Origin: Tsuneonella mangrovi
Lineage (GTDB): Bacteria; Pseudomonadota; Alphaproteobacteria; Sphingomonadales; Sphingomonadaceae
Direction of reading: 5' to 3'
Assembly: GCF_002269345.1 (NCBI RefSeq)
Contig: NZ_CP022889.1
Location: 1,798,001-1,862,000 of the forward strand
DNA length: 64,000 nucleotides
Made by a program: the position numbers and the translations under genes
Notes under the pieces: generated by a model
Told to the model about the DNA's origin: nothing
Databases searched by the model: none
The model's input: the letters and a program-made list of their open reading frames with translations, nothing else
Shown: piece after piece, positions 16,795-25,522 of the stretch
Layout: every line of letters begins with the position of its first letter
How positions within the stretch are numbered: position 1 is the stretch's first letter

Positions 16795-17700
16795 ATGGAC
16801 GGGTGTTCGATCATCATGGCAAGTCGCAACGGAGCGGATACCTTGCCGCTGGCGCTTGGCGCGCTGGCTGCGATCATTCGGCCGGATTGTGAATTCGAAT
16901 ACTTGCTGGTGGACAACGCAAGCGATGACGCCACGCCGCACTTGCTGCAGGCGTTCGCGGATCAGCATGGCGGCGAAGTGCTGGCCGAGCCGGTGCCCGG
17001 CAAGTCGCACGCGCTCAACCGCGCATTGGAGCGGGCACGGGGCGAACTGCTGGTATTTCTCGACGATGACGCCATGCCTGCACCGGACTGGCTGCGCGCC
17101 TACGTGGCGGCGGCGGAGCGCGACCCGGGCATCGCAGTTTTTGCCGGTGGCGTGACGCCGCACTGGCTCGCTACGCCCCCCGAGTGGCTGGCTTCGCTGG
17201 CGGCAGAGGGCCGGGCCTGCGGTTGCACAGCTGGAGGGAGGCCGGCCGCACCAATCGACCCGATTGACGTCAAAGGCGGTAATTTCGCCATGCGCCGCAG
17301 CGCGCTGGGTTCGCTTCGCTTCGAAACCGGAAAGGTCAATTTCGGGTCCGGCGGTACGTCGACCGGCGGCGAAGACACCCGTTTCGTGAGCGCGCTGGCC
17401 GAACGCGGCAATGCGATTTCGTTCGTTCCCGATGCGACAGTCGGGCATGTGATCGCTCCGGACGAGATGCGGCTCGGACACCAGTTGGCGCGGTTTGCGC
17501 GGATCGGGCGCGGTGCGGCGCTAGTCGAGGGGCAGACATTGCCGGAGGCGGCGTTGGCGGCTTTGAAAGTGCCTGCATTCGCTGTGCGGGCGGCAATACG
17601 GTTCGTGCTGGCCGATCGGACCGGTGCCGCCGATGCATTGACGCGGGCAGCGATGAACTACGGGCGGCTGAGCCAAGGCCTGACGAAGCGCGCCCGATGA
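16795..17700 (+). CDS. glycosyltransferase family 2
   Basis: 301 residues. Motifs in order: CSIIMASRNGADTLPLAL, LLVDNASDDATPHLL, SHALNRALERARGELLVFLD followed by DDAMPAPDW, and IDVKGGNFAMRRSALG, then GGTSTGGEDTRFVSALAERG, a classical GGEDxxF acceptor site. ATG at 16795 places the first beta strand at residue 5. The stop overlaps the pyruvyl transferase start (ATGA at 17697), so these two are an operon, unlike the flanking genes that alternate strands. Confidence 0.86.
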   Translation: MDGCSIIMASRNGADTLPLALGALAAIIRPDCEFEYLLVDNASDDATPHLLQAFADQHGGEVLAEPVPGKSHALNRALERARGELLVFLDDDAMPAPDWLRAYVAAAERDPGIAVFAGGVTPHWLATPPEWLASLAAEGRACGCTAGGRPAAPIDPIDVKGGNFAMRRSALGSLRFETGKVNFGSGGTSTGGEDTRFVSALAERGNAISFVPDATVGHVIAPDEMRLGHQLARFARIGRGAALVEGQTLPEAALAALKVPAFAVRAAIRFVLADRTGAADALTRAAMNYGRLSQGLTKRAR

Positions 17701-18755
17701 GCCGTTTTCACTCTGCCTTCAATCTTGCCAGGACGGCTGGTTCGCGTGCGCTGCGACCTAGTAATCAACCCGGCTATATCGGCTGGGTCGGCCATGCGAA
17801 CCTTGGCGACGAGGCAATGGTCGAAGCAGCGGAGAGCCTGCTTGGTGGCAAGGTGGAGCCGATGGCGACCCCGCGGATCGAGCAAATCCTTGGCGGCACT
17901 CCGCTTGGCGGCAAACGTCGACACCCCCACGTGTTCCTCGGCGGCGGGACGCTGGTCAACGCGGGGTATATCGAGCTTGTCGAAACCTGCCTTGCACAAG
18001 GCTCGCGGTTGGCGACACTCGGTACCGGGGTCGGCAGCGCGGGATTCTCAGGTGGCGAAGCGGGGCTCGATCCGCGCTGGGTTGCTGTCCTCAACCGATT
18101 CGAGAGGGTCGGGGTGCGCGGACCGCGCTCGCTGGCGCGGCTGAAGGCGGCGGGGGTCGAGCAGGCGGAAGTGATCGGCGACCTTGCGCTGGCGCTCACA
18201 CCCGATGCGCCGCTGGCAGACCCGACGGCGAAGACCGTGCTGGTCAACACCTGCGTGGGGCAAAGCCACGCAGATACCGAACGTCTGGCACGGTTCGATG
18301 TCGCGCTGGCAGAGGCGCTGGTCGACCTTGCAAAGTCGGGCTGGACGGCAATCCCGGTGGCGTTCCATGCCGACGACCTCGCGCCGATTGCAGCACTATT
18401 GGAGCGGGCGGGTCTGGCGAACGAACCGATCCGCCAGCCGCGCGACTTCGCCGCCTATTCGGCGCTTACCAACGGCGCGAGCCTGTCGATCAGCGTGCGG
18501 CTTCACGGCAGCGTGCTGGCCTCGATGTGCGGAGTGCCGAACCTGCTGCTCGCCTATCGCGACAAGTGCCGCGACTTCGCCGAATCGATCGGAGCGGAGG
18601 AGTGCGTGGTCGCATACGAAGCGTTCTCGCCGACGCGGTTCACCGCCCATCTCGATGCGGTTCTCGCTGATCGTGCGCAGCGCAGCCGTTCGCTGCACGC
18701 ACGGTGTCTCGATTATCGCGCGAAGCTGCGCGCCTATGTCGCGGCGCTGCCCTGA
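17697..18755 (+). CDS. polysaccharide pyruvyl transferase family protein
   Basis: 352 residues of the PS_pyruv_trans family (CsaB, ExoV, WcaK). These transfer a pyruvyl ketal from phosphoenolpyruvate to a sugar of an exopolysaccharide or cell-wall glycan. Recognisable parts are GYIGWVGHANLGDEAMVEA at the N-terminus, HVFLGGGTLVNAGYIEL, GVRGPRSLARL, EVIGDLALAL and the C-terminal ISVRLHGSVLASMCGVPNLL, with the conserved R-x-H. Coupled to the GT2 gene before it (ATGA). Its 3' end overlaps the convergent flippase gene by 22 bp. Acidic pyruvyl groups would make the product anionic. Confidence 0.87.
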   Translation: MSRFHSAFNLARTAGSRALRPSNQPGYIGWVGHANLGDEAMVEAAESLLGGKVEPMATPRIEQILGGTPLGGKRRHPHVFLGGGTLVNAGYIELVETCLAQGSRLATLGTGVGSAGFSGGEAGLDPRWVAVLNRFERVGVRGPRSLARLKAAGVEQAEVIGDLALALTPDAPLADPTAKTVLVNTCVGQSHADTERLARFDVALAEALVDLAKSGWTAIPVAFHADDLAPIAALLERAGLANEPIRQPRDFAAYSALTNGASLSISVRLHGSVLASMCGVPNLLLAYRDKCRDFAESIGAEECVVAYEAFSPTRFTAHLDAVLADRAQRSRSLHARCLDYRAKLRAYVAALP

Positions 18756-20095
18756 TCCTTCGCCAGCAAGCCGAGCAGCGAGGGGTCGATCCCCAGCTTT
18801 CGGCGGATCGCCCACAGCAGCACGACGTTCCACGTGACCGTCGCGGCAAGAATCCCGCAGGCGGCCGCCGTCGCGCCGTAGATAGGGATAAATGCAAAGC
18901 CGACCGCGACGTTGACCGCGAGGCCCGCCAGCTGCCCCGCAACCGCGGTCCCGGTCCGCCCGGCCATCGCGAACAGCGCGCCGAGCGGCCCGCAGGCAGC
19001 GTTGAACACTTGCGCCAGCGCGACGATCCACAGCAGCGGCGCGCTGGCGGTGAAGTCCTTGCCGAATACCAGCATCAGCCACGGGCCGGTCCCGGCAATA
19101 ACCAGGCCCGCAACGAGCGTGATTGCCGTGGTGGTCCAGGTGAAGGTGCGGGTGATCGAACGAATCTGCGCATGTTCGCCGTGGTGCCACAGCTCGGCCA
19201 TGCGCGGGGCATAGCGCATCGTTGCCGCCTGCACCGGCAATGCGAGCAGCGGCGCGAGTCGCGCGACCGGCTGGAACAATCCGGTCTCGCGCGGGCCGGC
19301 AAAGGCCGCAAGCAGCAGCGTATTGACTTCGCCTTGCAGCAATGCCGCTAACCCCAAGCCGAGGAACGGGATTGCGGCCAACGTCGCTTGCTTGCCGCCC
19401 ATCCATTCGCCGGGGCGGGGCAGCGCCCGCGCCTCGCTGCGCCATTGCCAGACAGCGGCCGCCAGAACACCCGCGAAAGCCGCTCCACTGGCGGCAACGA
19501 CATAGCTCGCTGGGGTGAACCTCACGCCGATCAGCGCGATCGCAATCATCGTCGCGACCATCGCCAGCGGGCGGAGAAACTCGCCCGGCACTTGCGCCAT
19601 CGCGACCCGACCGAAGCCTTGCGCCCAACCGCGCATCAACGCGATCAGCGCGAGCGGCATCACCAGCACTCCGCCGAGGGCGAGCGGAATCCGCAGTTCG
19701 TCCTCGATCCTGAGTTCGGGCACGAGCGCCAGCGTGGCGAGCGCCGCGACGAGCAATGTCCCGACCAAGGTCACTGCAAGCGAAAACCGCAGGAACGCCG
19801 CAATGGCTCCCGGTTCGCCCGCAGCCGTGCGCGAAGGTATTTCGCGCACCGCCAACGGCCCAAATCCGAGCATCGCGATACCCGACAGGACCTGTGCCGC
19901 CGAAACCACCGTTGCGGTGATGCCGTAACCCGCCGGACCGAGCAGCCGCGCAGTGAGGATCGCTTGCACGAACAGCAGGACCATGCCCGAAAGGCGAATC
20001 CCCATGCTGAGGCCGCTGGCCCGCGCGATCGGTCCGGCGGCCAGTCGGCGCACTTCCTCGAGCCCGCGCATCCAGTTGTGCTTGACTGTCTTCAC
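18734..20095 (-). CDS. Wzx-type oligosaccharide flippase / polysaccharide biosynthesis membrane protein
   Basis: 453 residues with about 12-14 membrane helices and the MOP/MATE-superfamily layout of O-antigen and exopolysaccharide flippases. It begins with a short amphipathic cytoplasmic segment, then SMGIRLSGMVLLFVQAILTA and ARLLGPAGYGITATVVSAAQ, the usual first-helix pair of this family. It would translocate the lipid-linked repeat unit across the inner membrane. No polymerase of clear Wzy type is seen nearby; the GT-C-like protein that follows on the other strand could be a functional neighbour. Its 3' end overlaps the pyruvyl transferase gene. Confidence 0.86.
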   Translation of the reverse strand: MKTVKHNWMRGLEEVRRLAAGPIARASGLSMGIRLSGMVLLFVQAILTARLLGPAGYGITATVVSAAQVLSGIAMLGFGPLAVREIPSRTAAGEPGAIAAFLRFSLAVTLVGTLLVAALATLALVPELRIEDELRIPLALGGVLVMPLALIALMRGWAQGFGRVAMAQVPGEFLRPLAMVATMIAIALIGVRFTPASYVVAASGAAFAGVLAAAVWQWRSEARALPRPGEWMGGKQATLAAIPFLGLGLAALLQGEVNTLLLAAFAGPRETGLFQPVARLAPLLALPVQAATMRYAPRMAELWHHGEHAQIRSITRTFTWTTTAITLVAGLVIAGTGPWLMLVFGKDFTASAPLLWIVALAQVFNAACGPLGALFAMAGRTGTAVAGQLAGLAVNVAVGFAFIPIYGATAAACGILAATVTWNVVLLWAIRRKLGIDPSLLGLLAKDQGSAAT

Positions 20096-20152
20096 CCGAT
20101 TGCCACAGGCCCCCGTTCACGCGCCCCGAGGCTTTAGAGAACCGCGAGACAG

Positions 20153-22036
20153 ATGGCATCCCCTATCCGCATTCCCGGCAAATACTGGCTGTTGGCCGCA
20201 CTGCTCGCCGCTTTCGCCGCCGCGACATTTGCGCTTTCGCCGGGGTTGTTCACGCTCGACGAGTATATCAACTATCTCGGCGCGCACGCGATGATGGGCA
20301 CCGGGAGCTACGTGTTTGCCAATGGTGCGCCGGGCCTCGCGTCGTACCAGCTCACTCCGATGCTGATGGTCAATGGCCCGGAAGGCATCGTGCCGCAGTA
20401 CCCGCCGGGGATGGCTGTGCTCGGCGCGCCGCTGCTGGCGGCATTCGGGACGCACGGGCTGATGCTGGTCAATGCGCTGGCAGCGGCGGTGACCGTCTGG
20501 CTGCTCTGTCGCATGGCGGCACGCCATTTTGGCGGGGCGAAGACCGGGGTGGTCGCCGCCCTTCTCCTGCTCGCTTCGACGTTCTTCCTCGAATACGCGT
20601 TTGCGGTCTGGCCGCACTCGGTAGAGACGATGTGCCTCCTCGGCGCAATGGCTTTGGTGTTCGATTGCCTTTCGAGCGACCACCCCGAAGTCGCCCGCGC
20701 ACTTGCGATCGGCGCTCTGGTCGGGCTGGGGCAGATGTTTCGCGCGGACGCGGTGCTGGCGCTCCCGGCGATCGGGCTCGCGCTTTTCGTCTTCACTGCG
20801 CGGCCCTATTTGCGGCTGGCGTTGGTTGGCGCAGGGTTCGCGCCGTTCATGGCGCTGTCCTCATGGATCAACCATGCGAAGTTCGGGACATGGAGCCCGG
20901 TGTCGTACGGCCAGAGCGGTGGCGGGGATACAGCGCTTGGTTCGCATATCCTTGCGATCGCCGCGCTTGCCGTGCTGGCGCTGGCGCTGGTTGGCGTGCG
21001 GCTGGCATGGGCGCGGGCGGGCAATCGCAAGCCGATCGTGTGGGCCGGGGCCGTGCTGTTTGTCGTCGGGCTGGTGGCGGCGCACGGCTTTGTCGAGCGC
21101 TACCTGCACGGGTTCTGGGCGCTGGTGGTCGATGCAACGACGATTCACGACACGCGCTCCGCGCTTACTTCGATGCCTGACGGGACGGTGCTGTTCTGGG
21201 GGTACTGGAAGAAAGCGCTCGGCCAGTCGATGCCGTGGCTTGCGCTGCTGTTTGCCGCACCGTTTGGAAAAAAGGGCGTCGATCGCAAGATCGGCCTCAC
21301 GGTCCTGATGCTGGCCGTAGTGTGGAGCCTGCCGTTCTTTCCCAAGGATTGGCACGGCGGACTGGGCAGCAACATGCGCTATTTCCTGCCGCTGGTACCG
21401 TTCGCCTGTGCATTGGCGGCTGCGTTGCTGGCCGACCTGTGGAGCGCGGCGCGGTTCCCCTTCGCGATCGCGGCGCTGGGGCTGGCGGTGGGGAGCTGTG
21501 GGCACTGGCAGTGGGTCGAATATGCCCCGTCGCGTCTCGGCGGAGCGAGCCAGATACTGCCGACCTGGCTGTTCCTGGCGATCTCCGCGCTGGCGTTTGC
21601 GTCGGGCATTGCCTGGCGCGGGCAGCGGTGGATCCGCACGGCGCTGCTGCTTGCGGCAACGACGGGAGTCGGCGCGGCGACGATGATTTCTTACAGCGAC
21701 TTCTGGATCGCCCAGCACACCCGCGACCGCTCGGTCGAATTGGGCCGCGAATACGGCCAGATGCCGATGCGCTCGATCGCATATGTCCCGGGCCGGTTCA
21801 TGATCGGCTGGGTCGCCCGGCCCGGCCACGTCGTTGCCCAGCGCGACCCGAGCAACGGCCGGTTCGACTATCGCCTGATCGGACAGGCGTTCGCGCATGG
21901 ATATCGGGTGTTCGTATGGCCGGGCTACGTCACCCGCGCATTGCGCGAACGCCACGATTTGCAGCTCGTGCCGACAGGCTTTGGAAGTGGCCCTGCAGAA
22001 CTGCTCGAGATCGTTCCGGCACCTGACAGACAGTGA
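20153..22036 (+). CDS. GT-C-like polytopic membrane glycosyltransferase
   Basis: 627 residues with about 11-13 membrane helices. The first external loop carries LFTLDEYINYLGAHAMM, an acidic pair (DE) in the position used by PMT/ArnT-like GT-C enzymes. Further loops contain VPQYPPGMAVLGAPLL and FAVWPHSVETM. A C-terminal soluble region (about 530-627) is probably periplasmic. Such enzymes use polyprenyl-phosphate sugars, which the DPM1-like enzyme at 12702-13652 could supply. The family name is inferred from topology and the acidic motif; sequence identity to a named enzyme was not recognised. Confidence 0.72.
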   Translation: MASPIRIPGKYWLLAALLAAFAAATFALSPGLFTLDEYINYLGAHAMMGTGSYVFANGAPGLASYQLTPMLMVNGPEGIVPQYPPGMAVLGAPLLAAFGTHGLMLVNALAAAVTVWLLCRMAARHFGGAKTGVVAALLLLASTFFLEYAFAVWPHSVETMCLLGAMALVFDCLSSDHPEVARALAIGALVGLGQMFRADAVLALPAIGLALFVFTARPYLRLALVGAGFAPFMALSSWINHAKFGTWSPVSYGQSGGGDTALGSHILAIAALAVLALALVGVRLAWARAGNRKPIVWAGAVLFVVGLVAAHGFVERYLHGFWALVVDATTIHDTRSALTSMPDGTVLFWGYWKKALGQSMPWLALLFAAPFGKKGVDRKIGLTVLMLAVVWSLPFFPKDWHGGLGSNMRYFLPLVPFACALAAALLADLWSAARFPFAIAALGLAVGSCGHWQWVEYAPSRLGGASQILPTWLFLAISALAFASGIAWRGQRWIRTALLLAATTGVGAATMISYSDFWIAQHTRDRSVELGREYGQMPMRSIAYVPGRFMIGWVARPGHVVAQRDPSNGRFDYRLIGQAFAHGYRVFVWPGYVTRALRERHDLQLVPTGFGSGPAELLEIVPAPDRQ

Positions 22037-22105
22037 CCAGCACACACAAGCTGCGGGTTATGAAGACGCTATCGTTCTGCAGTGTCCTTGGCTAACGTCG
22101 CGGTC

Positions 22106-23890
22106 ATGACAGGCGCTAGCGATCCTGCCGCACCTCGGCCGTGTCTCGGGGTCGGTGTGACCGGGCACCGGCTGGCCGGGCTCGAACCTGATAGCCTGCC
22201 GTCGCTGCGCGCGCGCATCATGGCGGTGCTCGAGCGGTTGGAGGCGACAGCGTCGCTCGAGAGCCCGCAATGCCTGCGGCTGGTTACCGGCCTGGCGCAA
22301 GGGGCGGATTCGATCGCTGCCGAATGCGCGCTGGAGCGCGGCTGGCGGCTCGATTCGGTGCTTCCTTTCCCGCGCGACGATTACGCCGAAGATCACCAGC
22401 CCGCAGAAGCCAATGCACGCTATCTTGCCAACCTCGCCGCGAGCGAGGCGGTCTACGAGCTTGGCGGGGTACGCGATGCCAACGGGATGAGCGGGGCAGC
22501 TTACGAGCGGGCCGGGCGCGTGGTGCTCGAACAGTGCGACATCCTGATCGCGGTGTGGGACGGCAAGCCGGCGCGAGGGCGCGGCGGATCGGCCCAGATC
22601 ATCGCCGAAGCGGTCGCTGATGGCATCCCCGTTATCCATCTCGATTCGCACGCCGAAGGCGCGCCCAAGCTGCTGTGGAGCGGACTCGAAGAAGTCGACC
22701 TCGGCAGCCAGACGGTCGATAGCGTTGCGCGACTTGAGCTCGATGCGCTTCCTTCGGTGGTGACCCCGCTGCTCAGCGCGCCCGCCGACGCCGGTGAGCG
22801 CTCCATCGTCGGCCGCTTCGAGGCGGTCGGCGAACGGCGCTTGTCGCTCGCCGTGGCCTATCCGGTGCTGCTTGCCTTGTTCGGCGTGCGGCGATTGCGA
22901 AAGTCGGATTTCGACGGGCGACTCGACCTTGCCGGGAGCAGCGAGCAGATCGCCAGCCATTGCCGCGACGATGGACCTTTTTGCGGCCGGATGAACGGCA
23001 TCCTGCTGCCGCGCTTTGCCGAATCGGATGCAGTTGCGCGGCGATCATCGCAGTTGTTTCGCAGCGCCTATGTCGGCAATTTCGGCTTCGCGGCTCTGGC
23101 GGTGTCGCTATCGCTGCTCGGGCTGGTCCTGCCGCACTCGTTCAAGCCGCTGCTGGTGTCGATCGAACTGGTGATCATCGCGCTGATCCTGATCCAGACG
23201 CGAACTGGCAACCGGGCGAACTGGCATGCGCTTTGGCTCGACAATCGCGCGCTCGCCGAGCGATTGCGTTGCCTGTCGATAGCGAGCCGCCTTGGGATTC
23301 TCGACTTGCGCGCCCACGCCAAGGAGACCGCCGAGTGGGTGGCGTGGTGTGTGCGCGCGACCGCGCGCGAAGTTGGCTTGCCGTCTGCCCATGTCGACGA
23401 GGCCTATCTTGGCAGGGTGCGCGAAGACCTTGTCGAGCTGATCGATGGCCAGACCGATTACATGCGAACCGATGCCAGCCGGATGCACCGGATGGATCAC
23501 CGGCTACATCTGCTCGGCACCACTTTGTTCGGGCTGACCGCGCTTGCGTGCATATTCCTGCTGGGGATCAAGGCCGCCGGGATGGTAGAAAGCAACGTCG
23601 AGCACCTGGCCGATCGCGCGACGCTGATCGTGACGATCCTCACCGCCGCGTTGCCTGCGGTTGGGGCGGCGATCTACGGCATCCGGATGCAGAGCGATTT
23701 TGCCGGGATTGCGCAGCGCAACCAGGAGCTTGGTGAAGACCTTGCCGCATTGCGTCGGCTAATTGTGGCCGAGCCGCTCGATTTCGATATCCTCAACTTG
23801 CGCACACGCCGGGTCACCAGCCTACTGACAGCCGACCTGTCGGACTGGTTGCATACTTTCCACGCGCGCCCGCTGGCGCTGCCTGGTTGA
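22106..23890 (+). CDS. SLOG-SLATT fusion protein (predicted nucleotide-sensing membrane effector)
   Basis: 594 residues. The N-terminal Rossmann-like SLOG domain (about 15-185) shows GVGVTGHRL, RLVTGLAQGADSIAAECA and the signature ILIAVWDGKPARGRGGSAQI followed by a GIPVIHLDS strand. The C-terminal half has two pairs of membrane helices (about 324-342/347-364 and 466-487/505-525). SLATT-like segments are NWHALWLDNRALAERLR between the pairs and FAGIAQRNQELGEDLAALRR after the last helix. SLOG and SLATT domains were proposed by Burroughs and co-workers to sense nucleotide ligands and form membrane pores in conflict systems. No nucleotide cyclase gene is adjacent. ATG 22106 is preferred; a GTG at 22082 would add eight residues. 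Confidence 0.72.
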   Translation: MTGASDPAAPRPCLGVGVTGHRLAGLEPDSLPSLRARIMAVLERLEATASLESPQCLRLVTGLAQGADSIAAECALERGWRLDSVLPFPRDDYAEDHQPAEANARYLANLAASEAVYELGGVRDANGMSGAAYERAGRVVLEQCDILIAVWDGKPARGRGGSAQIIAEAVADGIPVIHLDSHAEGAPKLLWSGLEEVDLGSQTVDSVARLELDALPSVVTPLLSAPADAGERSIVGRFEAVGERRLSLAVAYPVLLALFGVRRLRKSDFDGRLDLAGSSEQIASHCRDDGPFCGRMNGILLPRFAESDAVARRSSQLFRSAYVGNFGFAALAVSLSLLGLVLPHSFKPLLVSIELVIIALILIQTRTGNRANWHALWLDNRALAERLRCLSIASRLGILDLRAHAKETAEWVAWCVRATAREVGLPSAHVDEAYLGRVREDLVELIDGQTDYMRTDASRMHRMDHRLHLLGTTLFGLTALACIFLLGIKAAGMVESNVEHLADRATLIVTILTAALPAVGAAIYGIRMQSDFAGIAQRNQELGEDLAALRRLIVAEPLDFDILNLRTRRVTSLLTADLSDWLHTFHARPLALPG

Positions 23891-23902
23891 AGCCCCAGCG
23901 GC

Positions 23903-25441
23903 TCAGTTGACCTGGCGTTCCTGCCCTTCCCAATAAGGTGCACGCAGTTCGCGGCGGAGGATTTTGCCCGAGGGGTTGCGTGGCAGCGCGTCGATGAAAT
24001 CGACCGACTTGGGGCATTTGAACCCGGCGATCTTCGCTCGCGCGTGCGCGATCACGGTCGCTTCGTCGAGGTCCGACCCGGGCCGACGGACGATCACTGC
24101 CTTGACCGCTTCGCCCCACTTTGCATCGGGCACGCCGATCACTGCGACGTCGGCGATGTCTGGATGGCCGTAGATAGCGCTTTCGACCTCTGCCGGATAG
24201 ACGTTCTCTCCGCCCGAGATGATCATGTCCTTGATGCGGTCCTGGATGAAGAGATAGCCCTCTTCGTCCATTATTCCCGCATCGCCGGTGCGTAGCCAGC
24301 CGTCATCGCTCAGCGCGCGCGCGGTCTCTTCGGGGCGATTCCAGTATCCGGCCATCGTGGTCGGCCCCTTGATCGCGATCTCGCCGATTTCGCCGGGCGG
24401 CAATGGATTGCCGTTCTCGTCTAGGATCTTGAGTTCGACCGAAGGAAGCGCTTTGCCGGCCGAGCGCATCACGTGTTCGCGGCCCGGCAGGTGGTCTTCG
24501 GGAGCGAGCGCGACGACCGTGCCGTAGGTCTCTGTCATCCCGTACATCTGCGCGAAATCGCACTTTAGCCGTTCGACCCCGCGCTTGAGCAAATCGAGCG
24601 GGATCGGGCTCGCGCCGTAGGCCATCCCCTCGAGGTTGGAGAAATCGGCATCCTGCGCGTCGGGGTGGTCGAGCATGATCTGGAGCGCAGCGGGCACCAG
24701 GAAGCACCACTTGGCCTTGTGGACCTGCACGTCGCGGATCAGCGCGGCGGGATCGAATTCGGTATGGATGATCGCCTGCTGGCCGCCGTTTACCGCTCCG
24801 GTAATGGTGCCGACCCCCGCGATATGGCCGAACGGCATCGCGTGGATCACCGATTCGCCCGGTTCGGAGGTGAACCACCCGATCCCCGAATCCTGCATGA
24901 TCGGGCGTAGCACTGTCGCGTTGCGGTGGGTCAGCATCACCCCCTTGGGCATCCCCGTGGTGCCCGAGGTGTAGAGCTGCAGGAACACGTCGCCGGTTTC
25001 GACAGGTATCTTGACCGGCGCATCGGACTGCGCGTCGCGCCATGCGTCGAAGCGCTCGTCCATGATCACTCGCGGGCCGTCGTATTCCTGGCCCTCGAAC
25101 AGCGGCTCGACGAACAGCGCCGCAGCCTCGCAATCCTTGAGGATGAAGGCGATTTCCGCCGGGGCGAGACGCCAGATGATCGGCACCAGCACCATGCCGG
25201 CGCGCGCCGCGCCCATCAGCAGTTCGCACGCGCGGTCGGCATTCTTGCCGAGATAGGCGATGCGGTCGCCCTTCTCGAAGCCCATTGCGGCAAGCCCGTT
25301 GGCTACTTGCGTCGCGTGGTGATCGTAGGTCTTCCAGTCGGTCGTGCGCCCTGCACAGCGCAGCGCGATTGCGTCGGGTGTGCCAGCGGCCCACTCACTC
25401 AGTGCGCTGCCGATGGTGCGCGAACGGTCGGGGTAATCCAT
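23903..25441 (-). CDS. fatty-acid-CoA ligase (AMP-binding)
   Basis: 512 residues, the usual length of medium/long-chain acyl-CoA synthetases of the FadD3/FadD13 type. The P-loop FLQLYTSGTTGMPKGVMLTH is canonical. Other motifs: YGMTETYGTVVALAPEDH, GWLRTGDAGIMDEEGYLFIQ, the hinge DRIKDMIISGGENVYPAEVE and the catalytic lysine region PRNPSGKILRRELR near the C-terminus. It activates a carboxylic acid as an acyl-AMP and transfers it to CoA. It is the second acyl-CoA ligase in the window. It lies 81 bp after the M20 hydrolase on the same strand, so co-transcription is possible. Confidence 0.9.
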   Translation of the reverse strand: MDYPDRSRTIGSALSEWAAGTPDAIALRCAGRTTDWKTYDHHATQVANGLAAMGFEKGDRIAYLGKNADRACELLMGAARAGMVLVPIIWRLAPAEIAFILKDCEAAALFVEPLFEGQEYDGPRVIMDERFDAWRDAQSDAPVKIPVETGDVFLQLYTSGTTGMPKGVMLTHRNATVLRPIMQDSGIGWFTSEPGESVIHAMPFGHIAGVGTITGAVNGGQQAIIHTEFDPAALIRDVQVHKAKWCFLVPAALQIMLDHPDAQDADFSNLEGMAYGASPIPLDLLKRGVERLKCDFAQMYGMTETYGTVVALAPEDHLPGREHVMRSAGKALPSVELKILDENGNPLPPGEIGEIAIKGPTTMAGYWNRPEETARALSDDGWLRTGDAGIMDEEGYLFIQDRIKDMIISGGENVYPAEVESAIYGHPDIADVAVIGVPDAKWGEAVKAVIVRRPGSDLDEATVIAHARAKIAGFKCPKSVDFIDALPRNPSGKILRRELRAPYWEGQERQVN

Positions 25442-25522
25442 CGCCTCTCCTTGGCCGCCCTCTGTCGTGGCGGATCAAGCCAAAGGTTGCCGATGAAAAC
25501 CGGTTACTGCAAGGGGGTTTGC

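Noticed and set aside
12702-22036. Glycan region as a mobile genomic island
   Set aside because: No integrase, transposase, tRNA junction or direct repeats; base composition is like the rest of the window.
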